Part shown: positions 45,568 to 54,851 of the stretch, piece after piece
Position numbering within the stretch: the first letter of the stretch is position 1
Layout: each line of letters begins with the position of its first letter
Assembly: GCA_003417655.1 (NCBI GenBank)
Contig: QVMW01000001.1
Coordinates: forward strand, 372,001 to 436,000
DNA length: 64,000 nucleotides
Direction of reading: 5' to 3'
Origin: Rhodobacteraceae bacterium 63075
GTDB lineage: Bacteria; Pseudomonadota; Alphaproteobacteria; Rhodobacterales; Rhodobacteraceae
Program-made: the position numbers and the translations under genes
Notes under the pieces: model-generated
The model's input: only the letters and a program-made list of their open reading frames with translations
Told to the model about the DNA's origin: nothing
Database searches by the model: none

Positions 45568-47432
45568 CAGACGGCCTCCTCTGGATAGAGGCAGCGCACG
45601 GCGCGTGGCGCGCTGCCCTTCAGGTCGATCTCGCCGGCGCGGCAGCTCTCCTGCGCCTTGTCGCAGCGCGGCGCGAAGGCGCAGCCTGCGGGCAGGTCGC
45701 TCACGACCGGCGGCAGGCCGGGAATGGCCGCGAGCTCGCGCCGCCCGCCGCCCAGTTCGGGCACGCAGGCAATGAGCCGCTTGGTGTAGGGGTGGGCGGG
45801 CGCGTCGAGCACCGCCGTTGTGGGGCCTTCCTCGACGATGCGCCCCGCATACATGACGGCAACGCGGTCACAGAGCTGCGCGACCACGCCGAAGTCATGG
45901 GTGATGAAGACGATCGCCAGCCCGCGGTCGCGGCGCAGATCGTCAAGCAGCGCCAGGATCTGCGCCTGCACGGTCACGTCGAGCGCTGTCGTCGGCTCGT
46001 CGGCGATGATCACGTCGGGCTCGTTGGCCAGCGCCATGGCGATGCCGACGCGCTGGCGCATCCCGCCCGACATCTCGTGCGGGTAGTTGTCCACGCGGCT
46101 TTCGGCATTGGGAATGCGGACATCCCTCAGCAGCTCGATCGCGCGGCGGCGGGCCTCCGCTTTGCCGATCTTGTGGTGCGACAGGATCGCCTCGGCAAGT
46201 TGATCGCCGACGCTGTAGAGCGGGTGCAGCGTGCTCAGCGGATCCTGGAAGATATAAGCCACATGATCGCCGCGTTTCTTGCGCAGGGTCTCATAGGGCG
46301 CGCCAATGAGGTCTTCGCCCTGGTAACGAACGGCGCCGCCGGTGATCACGCCGGGGGGCGAGGCGACGAGGCCCATGACCGAAAGCGCCGTGACAGACTT
46401 GCCCGAGCCGCTCTCGCCGATGACGCCGAGGCATTCGCCCGGCCTCACCGCGAGGCTGACCCCGCCGACGGCGCGGTAGTTGCGCGCGCCGACATGGAAC
46501 TGGGTGTGCAGGTCCTGGATCGCCAGCAGGTCATCGGTGGGTTCGGGAATGTCGCCGGAGCGCTCGACCAGCGTGGTCGGCAGCGGGCGCGAGAGCGCAC
46601 CGGAGCGCAGGCGCGGATCGAGCGCGTCGCGCACGCCGTCGCCCAGCAGGTTGATCGACATGACGATGAGAAAGATCATCAGGCCCGGCACGATGGAAGT
46701 ATGCGGATGCGAGATCATCGCGGAGCGCGCCTCGCCGAGCATGGAGCCGAGATCGGCCTGGGGCGGCTGGCTGCCAAGGCCGAGGAAGCTCAGGCCCGCC
46801 GTCTCGAGGATCATCCAGCCAACGGTCGTCGACATGGCGATGACGATGACGGGCAGCACGTTGGGCAGAAGCTCGGTGAGGATGATCCGCGCGTGGCCCA
46901 TCCCCGCGAGCCGCGCGGCGTCGATGAATTCCCGCCCGGCTAGGCCGACCGTGATGCCGCGGATGTTCCGCGCGAAGAAGGGGATATTCACCGCCGCGAC
47001 GGCGATGAGCGCGTTCATCAGGCCGGGGCCGAGCGCGGCGACGATGGCCAGCGCCAGCAGGATGTAGGGGAAGGCCATGAGCATGTCGACGGTGCGCATG
47101 ATGATGTTGTCGGTGCGCCCGCCGAAATAGCCCGCGATGATCCCGATGGCCGAGCCGATCGTGGCGGCGATGAGCGCGGCGGCGACGCCGATGGCTAGGC
47201 TCAGCCGCGTGCCGTGCAGCAGGCGCGAGAGCAGGTCGCGCCCGAGGTGATCGGTGCCCAGCAGGTGGCCGTCGGTGAAGGGGCGCTTGAAGCGGTCGGC
47301 GGTGGCGGTGACGTCCGGGTCCTGCAGGGGCAGGAGCGGCACGGCGAGGACCGCGAGTACGATGACCGCGAGGATCACCGCGCCCATCGCGGCAAGGCGG
47401 TTGCGGAACAGCAGCTTGAGAAAGGTGCTCAT
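45567..47432 (-). CDS. Fused ABC permease-ATPase (DppC-DppD fusion)
   Basis: A 621-residue fusion. Residues 1-290 are a DppC-type permease ([46 protein letters not shown], the EAA loop; AGLSFLGLG). Residues about 305-621 are a DppD-type ATPase ([42 protein letters not shown]) with a Cys-containing oligopeptide tail. GAGG 8 nt before ATG 47432 and an ATGA overlap with the DppB stop fix the start. Such fusions occur in other Rhodobacterales, so it is probably real and functional. Confidence 0.92.
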   Translation of the reverse strand: MSTFLKLLFRNRLAAMGAVILAVIVLAVLAVPLLPLQDPDVTATADRFKRPFTDGHLLGTDHLGRDLLSRLLHGTRLSLAIGVAAALIAATIGSAIGIIAGYFGGRTDNIIMRTVDMLMAFPYILLALAIVAALGPGLMNALIAVAAVNIPFFARNIRGITVGLAGREFIDAARLAGMGHARIILTELLPNVLPVIVIAMSTTVGWMILETAGLSFLGLGSQPPQADLGSMLGEARSAMISHPHTSIVPGLMIFLIVMSINLLGDGVRDALDPRLRSGALSRPLPTTLVERSGDIPEPTDDLLAIQDLHTQFHVGARNYRAVGGVSLAVRPGECLGVIGESGSGKSVTALSVMGLVASPPGVITGGAVRYQGEDLIGAPYETLRKKRGDHVAYIFQDPLSTLHPLYSVGDQLAEAILSHHKIGKAEARRRAIELLRDVRIPNAESRVDNYPHEMSGGMRQRVGIAMALANEPDVIIADEPTTALDVTVQAQILALLDDLRRDRGLAIVFITHDFGVVAQLCDRVAVMYAGRIVEEGPTTAVLDAPAHPYTKRLIACVPELGGGRRELAAIPGLPPVVSDLPAGCAFAPRCDKAQESCRAGEIDLKGSAPRAVRCLYPEEAV

Positions 47433-48376
47433 GTCTTGATCCTCGGGTCGAGCAGGCTCTGAGCCACATCCACGGCGATGTTGAACAGCACGTAGCAGGC
47501 GGCGACGAAGACGACCCCGCCCTGCACCAGCAGCAGATCCCGTGTGAGGATCGCATCGACCAGCATCCGCCCGACACCGGGCCACTGGAAGACGATTTCG
47601 ATATAGACCGCGCCGGAGAGGACGAAGCCCGCCTGGATGCCCAGAACGGGGATGATCGAGACCATGGCGGCGCGCAGCGCGTGCCCCATGATCACGCGGC
47701 GCTCGGGCACGCCCTTGGCGCGCGCGGTGCGGATATAGTCCTGCCGCAGCACTTCGAGCATGGCCGAGCGCGAGAGCCGCGCGATGACCCCGGTGGCCAC
47801 GGCAGCAAGGGCCGTTGCCGGCATGATCAGGTGGCGGGCGAGGTCGGGCAGGTCACCGCCGCCATAAATGGCATACATGCCGGAGACGGGCAGCCAGCCG
47901 AGATTCACCGCGAAGAGCAGGATCATCATCATGCCCAGGAAGAAGGAGGGCACGGAAATGCCGATCAGCACGACGAAGGTGATCGCCTTGTCGGCAAAGC
48001 CATACTGGCGCGCCGCCGAGACGACGCCGGCGAGAATGCCGAGCAGCGAGCAGATCACGAAGCTCGTCCCGGCGAGGATGAGCGTGGCGTTGAAGCGTTC
48101 GAGGATCTCGTCGAGCACGGGGCGGTTGAGCGAGAAGGAGCGGCCGAAATCCCCGGTGAGCATGTTGCCGAGCCAGATGAAGTAGCGCTGGACCAGGGGC
48201 TTGTCGAGGCCGAGGTCGCGGTTGAGCTTTTCCACGTTCTCCGGCGTGGCGTAGGAGCCCAGGATGGCCGTGGCCGGATCGCCGGGGATGAGCGACATGA
48301 TCAGGAAGACGATGATGGTGATGCCGAGCAGCACCGGGACTGCCGAGATCAGCCTCTTGAAGATGTAGCTGCCCAT
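47429..48376 (-). CDS. Peptide-type ABC transporter permease (DppB-like)
   Basis: A 315-residue inner-membrane protein with six helices. Hallmarks of the DppB class are MGSYIFKRLISAVPVLLGI, FIMSLIPGDPA, RQDYIRTARAKGVPERRVI (EAA loop about residue 208) and VYIEIVFQWPGVGRMLVDAI. GAGAGGGG lies 6-7 nt before the ATG. It is separated from the binding-protein gene by three hairpins. Confidence 0.93.
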   Translation of the reverse strand: MGSYIFKRLISAVPVLLGITIIVFLIMSLIPGDPATAILGSYATPENVEKLNRDLGLDKPLVQRYFIWLGNMLTGDFGRSFSLNRPVLDEILERFNATLILAGTSFVICSLLGILAGVVSAARQYGFADKAITFVVLIGISVPSFFLGMMMILLFAVNLGWLPVSGMYAIYGGGDLPDLARHLIMPATALAAVATGVIARLSRSAMLEVLRQDYIRTARAKGVPERRVIMGHALRAAMVSIIPVLGIQAGFVLSGAVYIEIVFQWPGVGRMLVDAILTRDLLLVQGGVVFVAACYVLFNIAVDVAQSLLDPRIKT

Positions 48377-48401
48377 TGGACCCCTCTCTCCGGGTTGGTG
48401 T

Positions 48402-48478
48402 CGATTTCTTTCGAAGAAATCGATCCGGAATTTTTGAAAAATTCCGGCACGGTCCCGGGCGCGCTGCGCGCCCGGGAC
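48402..48478 (-). repeat. Three consecutive perfect hairpins between binding-protein and permease genes
   Basis: Inverted repeats: CGATTTCTT-tcg-AAGAAATCG (48402-48422); CCGGAATTTTT with AAAAATTCCGG (48425-48447); and a 13-bp GC-rich arm at 48452-48464 mirrored at 48466-48478. In the operon mRNA they could protect the upstream binding-protein message or cause partial termination, giving more binding protein than permease. Confidence 0.75.
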
Positions 48479-48484
48479 ACAACG

Positions 48485-50065
48485 TCACTCCTTGGTGACG
48501 GATTTCAGGTGCAGCAGGAAGGACGGCTCGAGGCCGAAGTCATTCACCCTGTCATTCGTCACGGCGTTCTGCTTCCAGTTGGCGACGAAAACCCAGGGCG
48601 CATCCTCGTGCACGATGGCCTGCATCTCCCTGTAGAGCTCGGCGCGCCTGTCCTGATCGGTCGCAACGCGGGCCTCCTCGAGCAGTTCGTCGACCTTCTC
48701 GTTGGCATAATAGCCCGAGTTGAACCCGCCCTGGTCGGGCCAGGCTTCCGAGCGCAGCGCGAGGAAGGGCAGCGTGTCGGGGTCGTTGGTCATCCATGCC
48801 ATCTCGGCCATGTCGGCCTTGCCTTCGAGCCCGGGGTTCACCTCGCCGAGGAAGGTGTTCCACTCGTAGGTCTCGATGGTGACATCGAAGCCCACGGCTT
48901 CCAGATCGGCCTGGATCGCCGTGCCCATCGGGATCGGGTCGAGCATGCCCGAGCCACCTTCGGTGACATAGAAGGTCAGCTCCGCGCCCTCGGCCCCGGC
49001 CTCGGCGATGAGCTCCCTGGCCTTCTCGGGGTCATAGGGGTAGGGGTCGAGTTCCTCGTTATAGGCCCAGGCGAAGGCGGGCGGTGTCGGGCCTGCGGCC
49101 ACTGTCGCCGTGCCTTCGAGCACATCGTTCACGATCGCCTCCTTGTTGATCGCGTAGTTGGCGGCCTGGCGCACGCGCTTGTCGGCCATCGGGCCTTCCT
49201 TGGCGTTCAGGATCAGGAACCAGACATGCGGCCCGGCCTGTTCATGCACGGTGTAGCCATCGCCCTCGAACTGGCCCAGCGATGTGGGCGGCACTTCGAC
49301 CATCATGTCGATGCCGCCGGCCAGCATCTCGGCGACGCGGGTGTTGGCGTCGGTGATCGGGCGGAAGACGACCGCCCGGGTCGCGGCCAGCTGGCCCCAG
49401 TAATCATCGTTCCGTTCGACCACGACGGCCTCGTTCGAGCGCCACTCGACGAACTTGAACGGGCCGGTGCCGACGGGATTGCGGCCGAAATCCGCGCCAT
49501 CCGCCGTGACGGCGGCCGGAGAGACCATCAGCCCCGTGGGGTAGGCCAGGTTGGACAGGAAGGGCGCGTAGGGCGCGTTGAGGGTGAATTTCACCGTCAT
49601 GTCATCAACGGCCTCGGTCTTTTCGACCGCGCTGAAGAAGAAGGCCAGCGGGAAGGGGCCGGTGTCGTGGAAGGGGTGATTCTCGTCAAGCATCCGGTCG
49701 AAGTTGAACTTCACCGCCTCCGCGTCGAAGGATGTGCCGTTATGGAAGGTGACGCCTTCGCGCAGCTTGAACGTGTAGGTCTTGCCGTCCTCGCTGATTT
49801 CCCAGCTCTCCGCGAGGCCGGGTTCAACCTCGAGCGTGCCCGACTTGTAGCGGGTCAACCCCTCGTAAACATTCACGAGAATCCGGAAATCGTTCACCGC
49901 CGTAACGGCGGCCGGATCGAGCGATTTGGGCTCGGCGATCTGGCCGACGATCAGCACACCGGGCGGTGTCTGCGCGGCGATCTGCGATGGCAGGGCCACG
50001 ACGGCGGCAAGCGCCCCAGCGGCCACGCTCATCAGGCCCCTGCGGGTCCATTGAGTGAGTTTCAT
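48485..50065 (-). CDS. ABC transporter substrate-binding protein, family 5 (peptide/nickel type)
   Basis: A 526-residue periplasmic binding protein. The N-terminus (MKLTQWTRRGLMSVAAGALAAVVALPSQIAA) is a signal peptide with twin arginines. The core has AEPKSLDPAAVTAVNDFRILVNVYEGLTRY, LAESWEISEDGKTYTFKLREGVTFHNG and ANYAINKEAIV, as in DppA/OppA relatives. The ligand could be a peptide or another small compound. GGGAG 7 nt before ATG 50065 is preferred over 50122. It is the first gene of the operon. Confidence 0.93.
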   Translation of the reverse strand: MKLTQWTRRGLMSVAAGALAAVVALPSQIAAQTPPGVLIVGQIAEPKSLDPAAVTAVNDFRILVNVYEGLTRYKSGTLEVEPGLAESWEISEDGKTYTFKLREGVTFHNGTSFDAEAVKFNFDRMLDENHPFHDTGPFPLAFFFSAVEKTEAVDDMTVKFTLNAPYAPFLSNLAYPTGLMVSPAAVTADGADFGRNPVGTGPFKFVEWRSNEAVVVERNDDYWGQLAATRAVVFRPITDANTRVAEMLAGGIDMMVEVPPTSLGQFEGDGYTVHEQAGPHVWFLILNAKEGPMADKRVRQAANYAINKEAIVNDVLEGTATVAAGPTPPAFAWAYNEELDPYPYDPEKARELIAEAGAEGAELTFYVTEGGSGMLDPIPMGTAIQADLEAVGFDVTIETYEWNTFLGEVNPGLEGKADMAEMAWMTNDPDTLPFLALRSEAWPDQGGFNSGYYANEKVDELLEEARVATDQDRRAELYREMQAIVHEDAPWVFVANWKQNAVTNDRVNDFGLEPSFLLHLKSVTKE

Positions 50066-50108
50066 GACGTTCTCCCTGTTGGTTTTACGGCAGTTAGATT
50101 GGAGTGAA

Positions 50109-50149
50109 TTTATCATGATCAATTTGCGTGGTCAATTTTTCATGATAAA
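50109..50149. promoter_or_regulatory. Inverted-repeat operator upstream of the ABC operon
   Basis: TTTATCATGA (50109-50118) and TCATGATAAA (50140-50149) form a perfect 10-bp inverted repeat around a 21-bp AT-rich centre, between the ABC operon and the divergent DUF1028 gene. It is a likely binding site for the operon's GntR-family regulator. Confidence 0.55.
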
Positions 50150-50188
50150 TAGGAGGGACACTGCCGAACAATTGTGCATAATCACGTC

Positions 50189-50854
50189 ATGACCTTTTCA
50201 GTTCTTGCTCACGATCCCGAAACCGGCGCCATCGGTGGCGCTGCGGCGACGGGAAGCCTCTGCGTCGGCGGCTGGGTGCTGCGCGGACATCTCGAGGCCG
50301 GGCTCTCGGCCAGCCAGGGGGCTGCGCCCTCGACCTTCTGGGGCGAGGATGTGCTCCAGCTCATGCGCGGTGGCGTGGATGCGCGCCGCGCCGTCGCGCA
50401 GGTGACAGGGGCTGACGCCGGGCGTGCATACCGCCAGCTCGCAGCGCTCGACCTCAAGGGCGGCACGGGGGCATTCACCGGCAATGAGAACGACGATGTG
50501 AAAGGCAGCCTGGCCTTCGAGAGCGGGATCGCCTCGGGCAATATGCTGGGCGGCGAGACGGTTCTGAGCGCGATGGCCGAGTCCATTTCGGATACGCAGA
50601 CAGCCTTCGAAGAGCGGCTGCTCGGCGGCCTGCGCGCGGCGCGTGACGCGGGCGGGGATTTTCGCGGGCTCCTGTCCGCGGCCCTCCTTGTCCTGCACCC
50701 GGACCAGCCGCCGCTGACCCTGCGGATCGACCATCATCCCGATGACCCCGTCGGCGCGCTGGAGGCGCTTCATGCGCGCGCAACGCAGGGCGAGTATGCC
50801 GACTGGTCACGACAGGTGCCTGTCGCGTCGGACCGGGAGCGTATCCTGCGCTGA
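50189..50854 (+). CDS. DUF1028 domain-containing protein
   Basis: A 221-residue protein starting MTFSVLAHDPETGAIGGAAA; with WVLRGHLEAGLSASQGAAPSTFWGE and LTLRIDHHPDDPVGALEAL it matches DUF1028, an Ntn-hydrolase-like family often linked to peptide uptake and degradation. ATG 50189 gives the usual family N-terminus; GTG 50174 is an alternative and neither has a good ribosome-binding site. It is divergent from the peptide-type ABC operon and could act on the imported substrate. Confidence 0.85.
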   Translation: MTFSVLAHDPETGAIGGAAATGSLCVGGWVLRGHLEAGLSASQGAAPSTFWGEDVLQLMRGGVDARRAVAQVTGADAGRAYRQLAALDLKGGTGAFTGNENDDVKGSLAFESGIASGNMLGGETVLSAMAESISDTQTAFEERLLGGLRAARDAGGDFRGLLSAALLVLHPDQPPLTLRIDHHPDDPVGALEALHARATQGEYADWSRQVPVASDRERILR

Positions 50855-50867
50855 GCTGCTGGGCGCC

Positions 50868-53294
50868 TCAGCCACGACGCTTGGCGCGCAGGGTCGGATC
50901 GGCCTCGCGCGGGTCTTCGGGCCAGGGGTGTTTGGGGTAGCGCCCGCGCATGTCCTTGCGCACGTCCGCATAGGAGCTGTCCCAGAAGGCCGGGATGTCC
51001 ATCGTCGTCTGAACGGGGCGCTGGGCGGGGGACAGGAGCGTGACGCGCAGCGGTTTGCCCGCGACCGTCGGGTGACGGGTCTGGCCGAACATTTCCTGCA
51101 GGCGCAGGGTGATCTCGGGGTGTTCGCCCGAATAGTCGATGGGAATCCTGCGGCCAAGGGGCGTTTCGAAATGGGCTGGCGTCTCGCGCGCAAGGAGCTG
51201 CTGCTGCTCGTAGGAGAGCAGGGCGAAGAGCGCATCGTGACTATCGAAGCCTTTCCAGTGCTCGGCGGTCCTGACCCCGGCGAGATAGGGCGCGAGCCAG
51301 TCCTCGAGGCTGCCGAGCAGCGCGTCATCGGACATGTCGGGCAGATCATGGCCTGCCGCGCGCAGCAGCGCCACCCGCGCGCGAAGCCGCTCGGCGGCGG
51401 GCGAGGGGCGCAGGCCGAGATCGCGCACGCCGTCGCACATGGCGGCGGCGATGGCCTCGGGCGGCGCGTCCTTCCAGGCGCGCGCTTGCAGGCTGATCGC
51501 GCCGAGGCGTTCCTCGCGCGCGGCGATGACGCGGCGTTCGCGGCGGGACCAGTGGCAGCTTTCCTGCCAGGTGATCTCGCTCGCGAATGTCTCGCGCAGC
51601 TCGGCTTCGGAAATTTCCACGGCCTGCCGGATGCGCGCCTCGCGCGGGTGACCGTCCGTGTCCGTCACGACAAGCAGGCGCGCGGCGGCCAGCGGGTCGG
51701 CCTCGGGCAGCACCGCACCCTTGCCGCCGGACAGCAGGTAGCGCGGATCATTGCCCTTGCGGCGCAGCGCGATGCGATCGGGATAGGCCAGCGCGGCCAT
51801 CTGGGCGGGGTTGTGCTGAGCAACTGCTTCCGGCGTGCGGGCGGCGAGGCGCTTTGCTTCCTGCCGGACCTGCGCAAGCGCGGCGCGGTTCACCTCGTGA
51901 GGCTGCGATTTCGGATCGTGCAGCGCCTTGAGGCGCAGCGAGAGATCGGCGGGCGCGCCGCGCAGGATGTCGCGTTCGGGCAGCAGCGCGGCCAGCGGCG
52001 CGGCAGGCTTGCCCGCGGTGAGAAGCATGTGCCCGAGGCGGGGGTGCACGGGCAGGCGCGTGAGCGCGCGGCCATGCGCCGTGATCCTGTGGGAGCTATC
52101 AAGCGCACCGAGCGCTGTGAGCAGCGCGTGGGCCTCGGCGAGCGTGCCTTCGGGCGGCGGCGTGAGCAGGGGCAGATCCTCGCCCGCGCCCCAGAGGGCC
52201 AGTTCAAGTGCGAATGGGGCGAGGTCGGCCACTTCGATCTCGGCAGGCGGGTAGGCCGGCAGCGCGCCTTCCTCGCCTTCGGTCCAGAGGCGATAGCATG
52301 TCCCCGGCGCGACCCGCCCCGCGCGGCCCCGGCGCTGTGTTGCCTCGGCGCGGCTCACCTTCTCCGTCACCAGCCGCGAGAAGCCGGAGCCTGGGTCGTA
52401 GCGCGCGCGGCGCGCGCGCCCTGCGTCGATCACGACGCGCACATCCTCGATGGTGAGCGAGGTCTCGGCGATGGAGGTCGCCAGCACGATCTTGCGGCCC
52501 GTGGCGGCGGGGCGGATCGCGGCCTGCTGCTCCTTGAAAGGCAGCGCGCCGAAGAGCATGTGACCCTGCGCCCCTTCCGGCAGCTTGCCCGAAAGCGCGG
52601 CGGCGCAGCGGCGGATTTCGCCTTCGCCGGGCAGGAAGACCAAAAGGCCACCTTCCGTCTCGGGCAGGGCTTCGAGCACTTGCGCTGCGGCGGCCTCGGC
52701 AATGCGCACGCCCTTGGGCAGTGGTTTGGCCAGCCAGCGCGTCTCGACAGGGAAGCTGCGCCCCTCCGAGCGGATCTGCGGCGCACCGCCCATGAGCGCG
52801 GCCACCGGCCCGGCGTCGAGCGTGGCCGACATGACCAGCAGCTTGAGATCGTCGCGCAGCGCCTCTGCGATCTCGAGGCAAAGGGCGAGCCCGAGATCGG
52901 CGTTGAGCGAGCGTTCGTGAAACTCGTCGAAGATGACCATGCCGATGCCGTCCAGCCCGGGGTCGGATTGTATCATCCGCGTGAGAATCCCCTCGGTGAC
53001 GACCTCGATGCGCGTGGCCTTGCTTGTCCGCGTTTCGCCGCGAATGCGGTAGCCAACTGTCTGGCCGATCTCCTCGCCAAGCGTTTCGGCCATGCGCGCG
53101 GCGGCGGCGCGGGCGGCAAGGCGGCGCGGTTCGAGCATGAGGATGCGCCCGGTCACCAGCCCCGCCTCCAGGAGCGCCAGCGGCACGCGGGTCGTCTTGC
53201 CTGCGCCGGGGGGCGCTTCGAGCACGGCGCGCTGGCCCGTCTCGAAGGCCGACAGGAGCCCGGGCAGGGCGGATGTGATGGGCAGGTCGGCCAT
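50868..53294 (-). CDS. hrpB: ATP-dependent RNA helicase HrpB
   Basis: An 808-residue DEAH-family helicase. N-terminal motifs: GAGKTTRVPLALL (Walker A, about residue 27), DEFHER (motif II, about 117; a DEFH form typical of HrpB), SATLD, QRRGRAGRVAPGTCYRLW (motif VI, about 325). The C-terminal HrpB domain ends with PDLSDD... and PVQTTMDIPAFWDSSYADVRKDMRGRYPKHPWPEDP. The function is RNA processing and not well defined. ATG 53294 (MADLPITSALPG) is the family-standard start; upstream open frame is antisense to meaB. Confidence 0.95.
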   Translation of the reverse strand: MADLPITSALPGLLSAFETGQRAVLEAPPGAGKTTRVPLALLEAGLVTGRILMLEPRRLAARAAAARMAETLGEEIGQTVGYRIRGETRTSKATRIEVVTEGILTRMIQSDPGLDGIGMVIFDEFHERSLNADLGLALCLEIAEALRDDLKLLVMSATLDAGPVAALMGGAPQIRSEGRSFPVETRWLAKPLPKGVRIAEAAAAQVLEALPETEGGLLVFLPGEGEIRRCAAALSGKLPEGAQGHMLFGALPFKEQQAAIRPAATGRKIVLATSIAETSLTIEDVRVVIDAGRARRARYDPGSGFSRLVTEKVSRAEATQRRGRAGRVAPGTCYRLWTEGEEGALPAYPPAEIEVADLAPFALELALWGAGEDLPLLTPPPEGTLAEAHALLTALGALDSSHRITAHGRALTRLPVHPRLGHMLLTAGKPAAPLAALLPERDILRGAPADLSLRLKALHDPKSQPHEVNRAALAQVRQEAKRLAARTPEAVAQHNPAQMAALAYPDRIALRRKGNDPRYLLSGGKGAVLPEADPLAAARLLVVTDTDGHPREARIRQAVEISEAELRETFASEITWQESCHWSRRERRVIAAREERLGAISLQARAWKDAPPEAIAAAMCDGVRDLGLRPSPAAERLRARVALLRAAGHDLPDMSDDALLGSLEDWLAPYLAGVRTAEHWKGFDSHDALFALLSYEQQQLLARETPAHFETPLGRRIPIDYSGEHPEITLRLQEMFGQTRHPTVAGKPLRVTLLSPAQRPVQTTMDIPAFWDSSYADVRKDMRGRYPKHPWPEDPREADPTLRAKRRG

Positions 53295-53355
53295 GGCGCA
53301 TATGGAGCATGGTGCGCTCTGGACAATCAAGCGGCAAAAGGGCCATATCGGCGGC

Positions 53356-54330
53356 ATGAATACCGACGAGTTGAGCCAGAAGATCAAAGCTGGAGACCGC
53401 CGCGCGCTGGCGCGGGCGATCACGCTGGTCGAGAGCGGGCGCGAAGACCACCGCGCACAGGCGCGCGCGCTGCTGGAAAGCCTGAAGGATGCAGGAAAGC
53501 AGGCGATGCGCGTCGGCCTTTCGGGCACGCCGGGTGTCGGCAAATCCACCTTCATCGAGAGCTTCGGGCTGATGCTTGTCGGGCAGGGGCTGAAGGTGGC
53601 CGTTCTGGCCGTCGATCCCAGCTCGGCACGATCGGGCGGCTCGATCCTCGGGGACAAGACGCGCATGGAGCGCCTGAGCCGCGAAAAGGACGCCTTCATC
53701 CGGCCCTCGCCCAGCCAGTCGCAGCTTGGTGGCGTGGCGCGGCGCACGCGCGAAGCCATTGCCCTCTGCGAGGCGGCGGGCTTCGATATCGTGCTGATCG
53801 AGACGGTCGGCGTGGGCCAGTCGGAAACGATGGTCTCCGAGATGGCCGACCTCTTCGTGCTGCTGCTGGCCCCGGCGGGGGGCGACGAGCTTCAGGGCGT
53901 GAAGCGGGGCATCATGGAGATGGCCGATATCATCCTCGTCAACAAGGCTGACGGCGATCTCAAGGCGGCTGCGATGCGGACCTGCTCGGATTATTCCGGC
54001 GCCTTGAGGCTCTTGCGCAAACGGCCGCAGGACCCGGAGGGCTACCCGCGTGCGATGAGCGTTTCGGCCCTCGAGGAGGACGGGTTGAAGGACGCCTGGG
54101 AGGCCATGCAGGAGCTGGTGAACTGGCGGCGGGAGAACGGCTTTTTCGATGCCACCCGTGCGGCGCAGGCGCGATTCTGGTTTGGCGAGGACGTCAAGCA
54201 GGGCTTGCTTTCAAGCCTGGCGACCGGGCGGATGCGCAAGATCATGGACGGGCTCGCGTCCGAGGTCGAGGCCGGGGACAAGACCCCCTCGGCGGCGGCA
54301 GCGGAAGCGCTGGGCGCGCTCAGGGGCTGA
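53356..54330 (+). CDS. meaB: Methylmalonyl-CoA mutase-associated GTPase MeaB
   Basis: A 324-residue G3E-type GTPase: Walker A GTPGVGKST (about residue 58), VLAVDPSSARSGGSILGDKTRM (about 82-103), ETVGVGQSE (switch, about 152) and NKAD (about 202). MeaB protects and reactivates B12-dependent acyl-CoA mutases. ATG 53356 gives the family N-terminus MNTDELSQKIKAGDRRALARAI. It is divergent from hrpB; the mutase gene is not in this window. Confidence 0.93.
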   Translation: MNTDELSQKIKAGDRRALARAITLVESGREDHRAQARALLESLKDAGKQAMRVGLSGTPGVGKSTFIESFGLMLVGQGLKVAVLAVDPSSARSGGSILGDKTRMERLSREKDAFIRPSPSQSQLGGVARRTREAIALCEAAGFDIVLIETVGVGQSETMVSEMADLFVLLLAPAGGDELQGVKRGIMEMADIILVNKADGDLKAAAMRTCSDYSGALRLLRKRPQDPEGYPRAMSVSALEEDGLKDAWEAMQELVNWRRENGFFDATRAAQARFWFGEDVKQGLLSSLATGRMRKIMDGLASEVEAGDKTPSAAAAEALGALRG

Positions 54331-54360
54331 TCCACCGCCGGCAGCGGCCGGCGCGCGATA

Positions 54361-54729
54361 TCATCCGCGGCAAAGGGCCTCGGCCGTCTCGCCGTATTCG
54401 CGGTATTTGCGCCAGAATCGCTCGTCGCTCGCCCTGTCGCTCTGGCGGATTTCCTGGGCCCTGTGCGGGTCATCGTAGAAGGAGGCCGCCAGCGACTGGT
54501 CGCGATTTGACAAGGACATATCCGCCACGGCCTGGATGCAGCCGCAAAGCTGCCGCGAGGCGGCATCGCGGCCCGATGCCAGGCACGCCCGGGAGAGCGG
54601 GCCGCTCGCGCTCATGGAGGTCTGCGACTGCGGAAGCACGACGCGGCCTGCTTTCTTGTAGCCACCGCCACCGCAGCCGGTGAGCGCTGCGATCGAGATC
54701 AAGATGACGCATCTGGAAAGCGTATTCAT
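54361..54729 (-). CDS. Putative lipoprotein of the family named arginine transporter in Rhodobacterales
   Basis: A 122-residue protein. MNTLSRCVILISIAALTGC is a lipoprotein signal ending in lipobox LTGC. The mature part has CLASGRDAASRQLCGCIQAVADMSLSNRDQSLAASFYDDPHR and ends FWRKYREYGETAEALC; four conserved cysteines. It looks like a short conserved Rhodobacterales family often named arginine transporter without evidence. ATG 54729 has AGG at good spacing; 54750 is an alternative. Confidence 0.75.
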   Translation of the reverse strand: MNTLSRCVILISIAALTGCGGGGYKKAGRVVLPQSQTSMSASGPLSRACLASGRDAASRQLCGCIQAVADMSLSNRDQSLAASFYDDPHRAQEIRQSDRASDERFWRKYREYGETAEALCRG

Positions 54730-54851
54730 CAAAAGCCTGCTCGTTTTCATGGTCTGACGCCGTTTCGCAATATGATGACGCAAGCCGCCGGGCTTTTCAA
54801 CGGCAAGAGGGCCGCGGCGGCGCGGTTGCAAGCAATTGTGATCTGGCGGAC

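Noticed and set aside
50742..53951. 1069-codon open frame opposite hrpB
   Set aside because: Overlaps hrpB, DUF1028 and meaB in the wrong frames; composition artefact of GC-rich codons.
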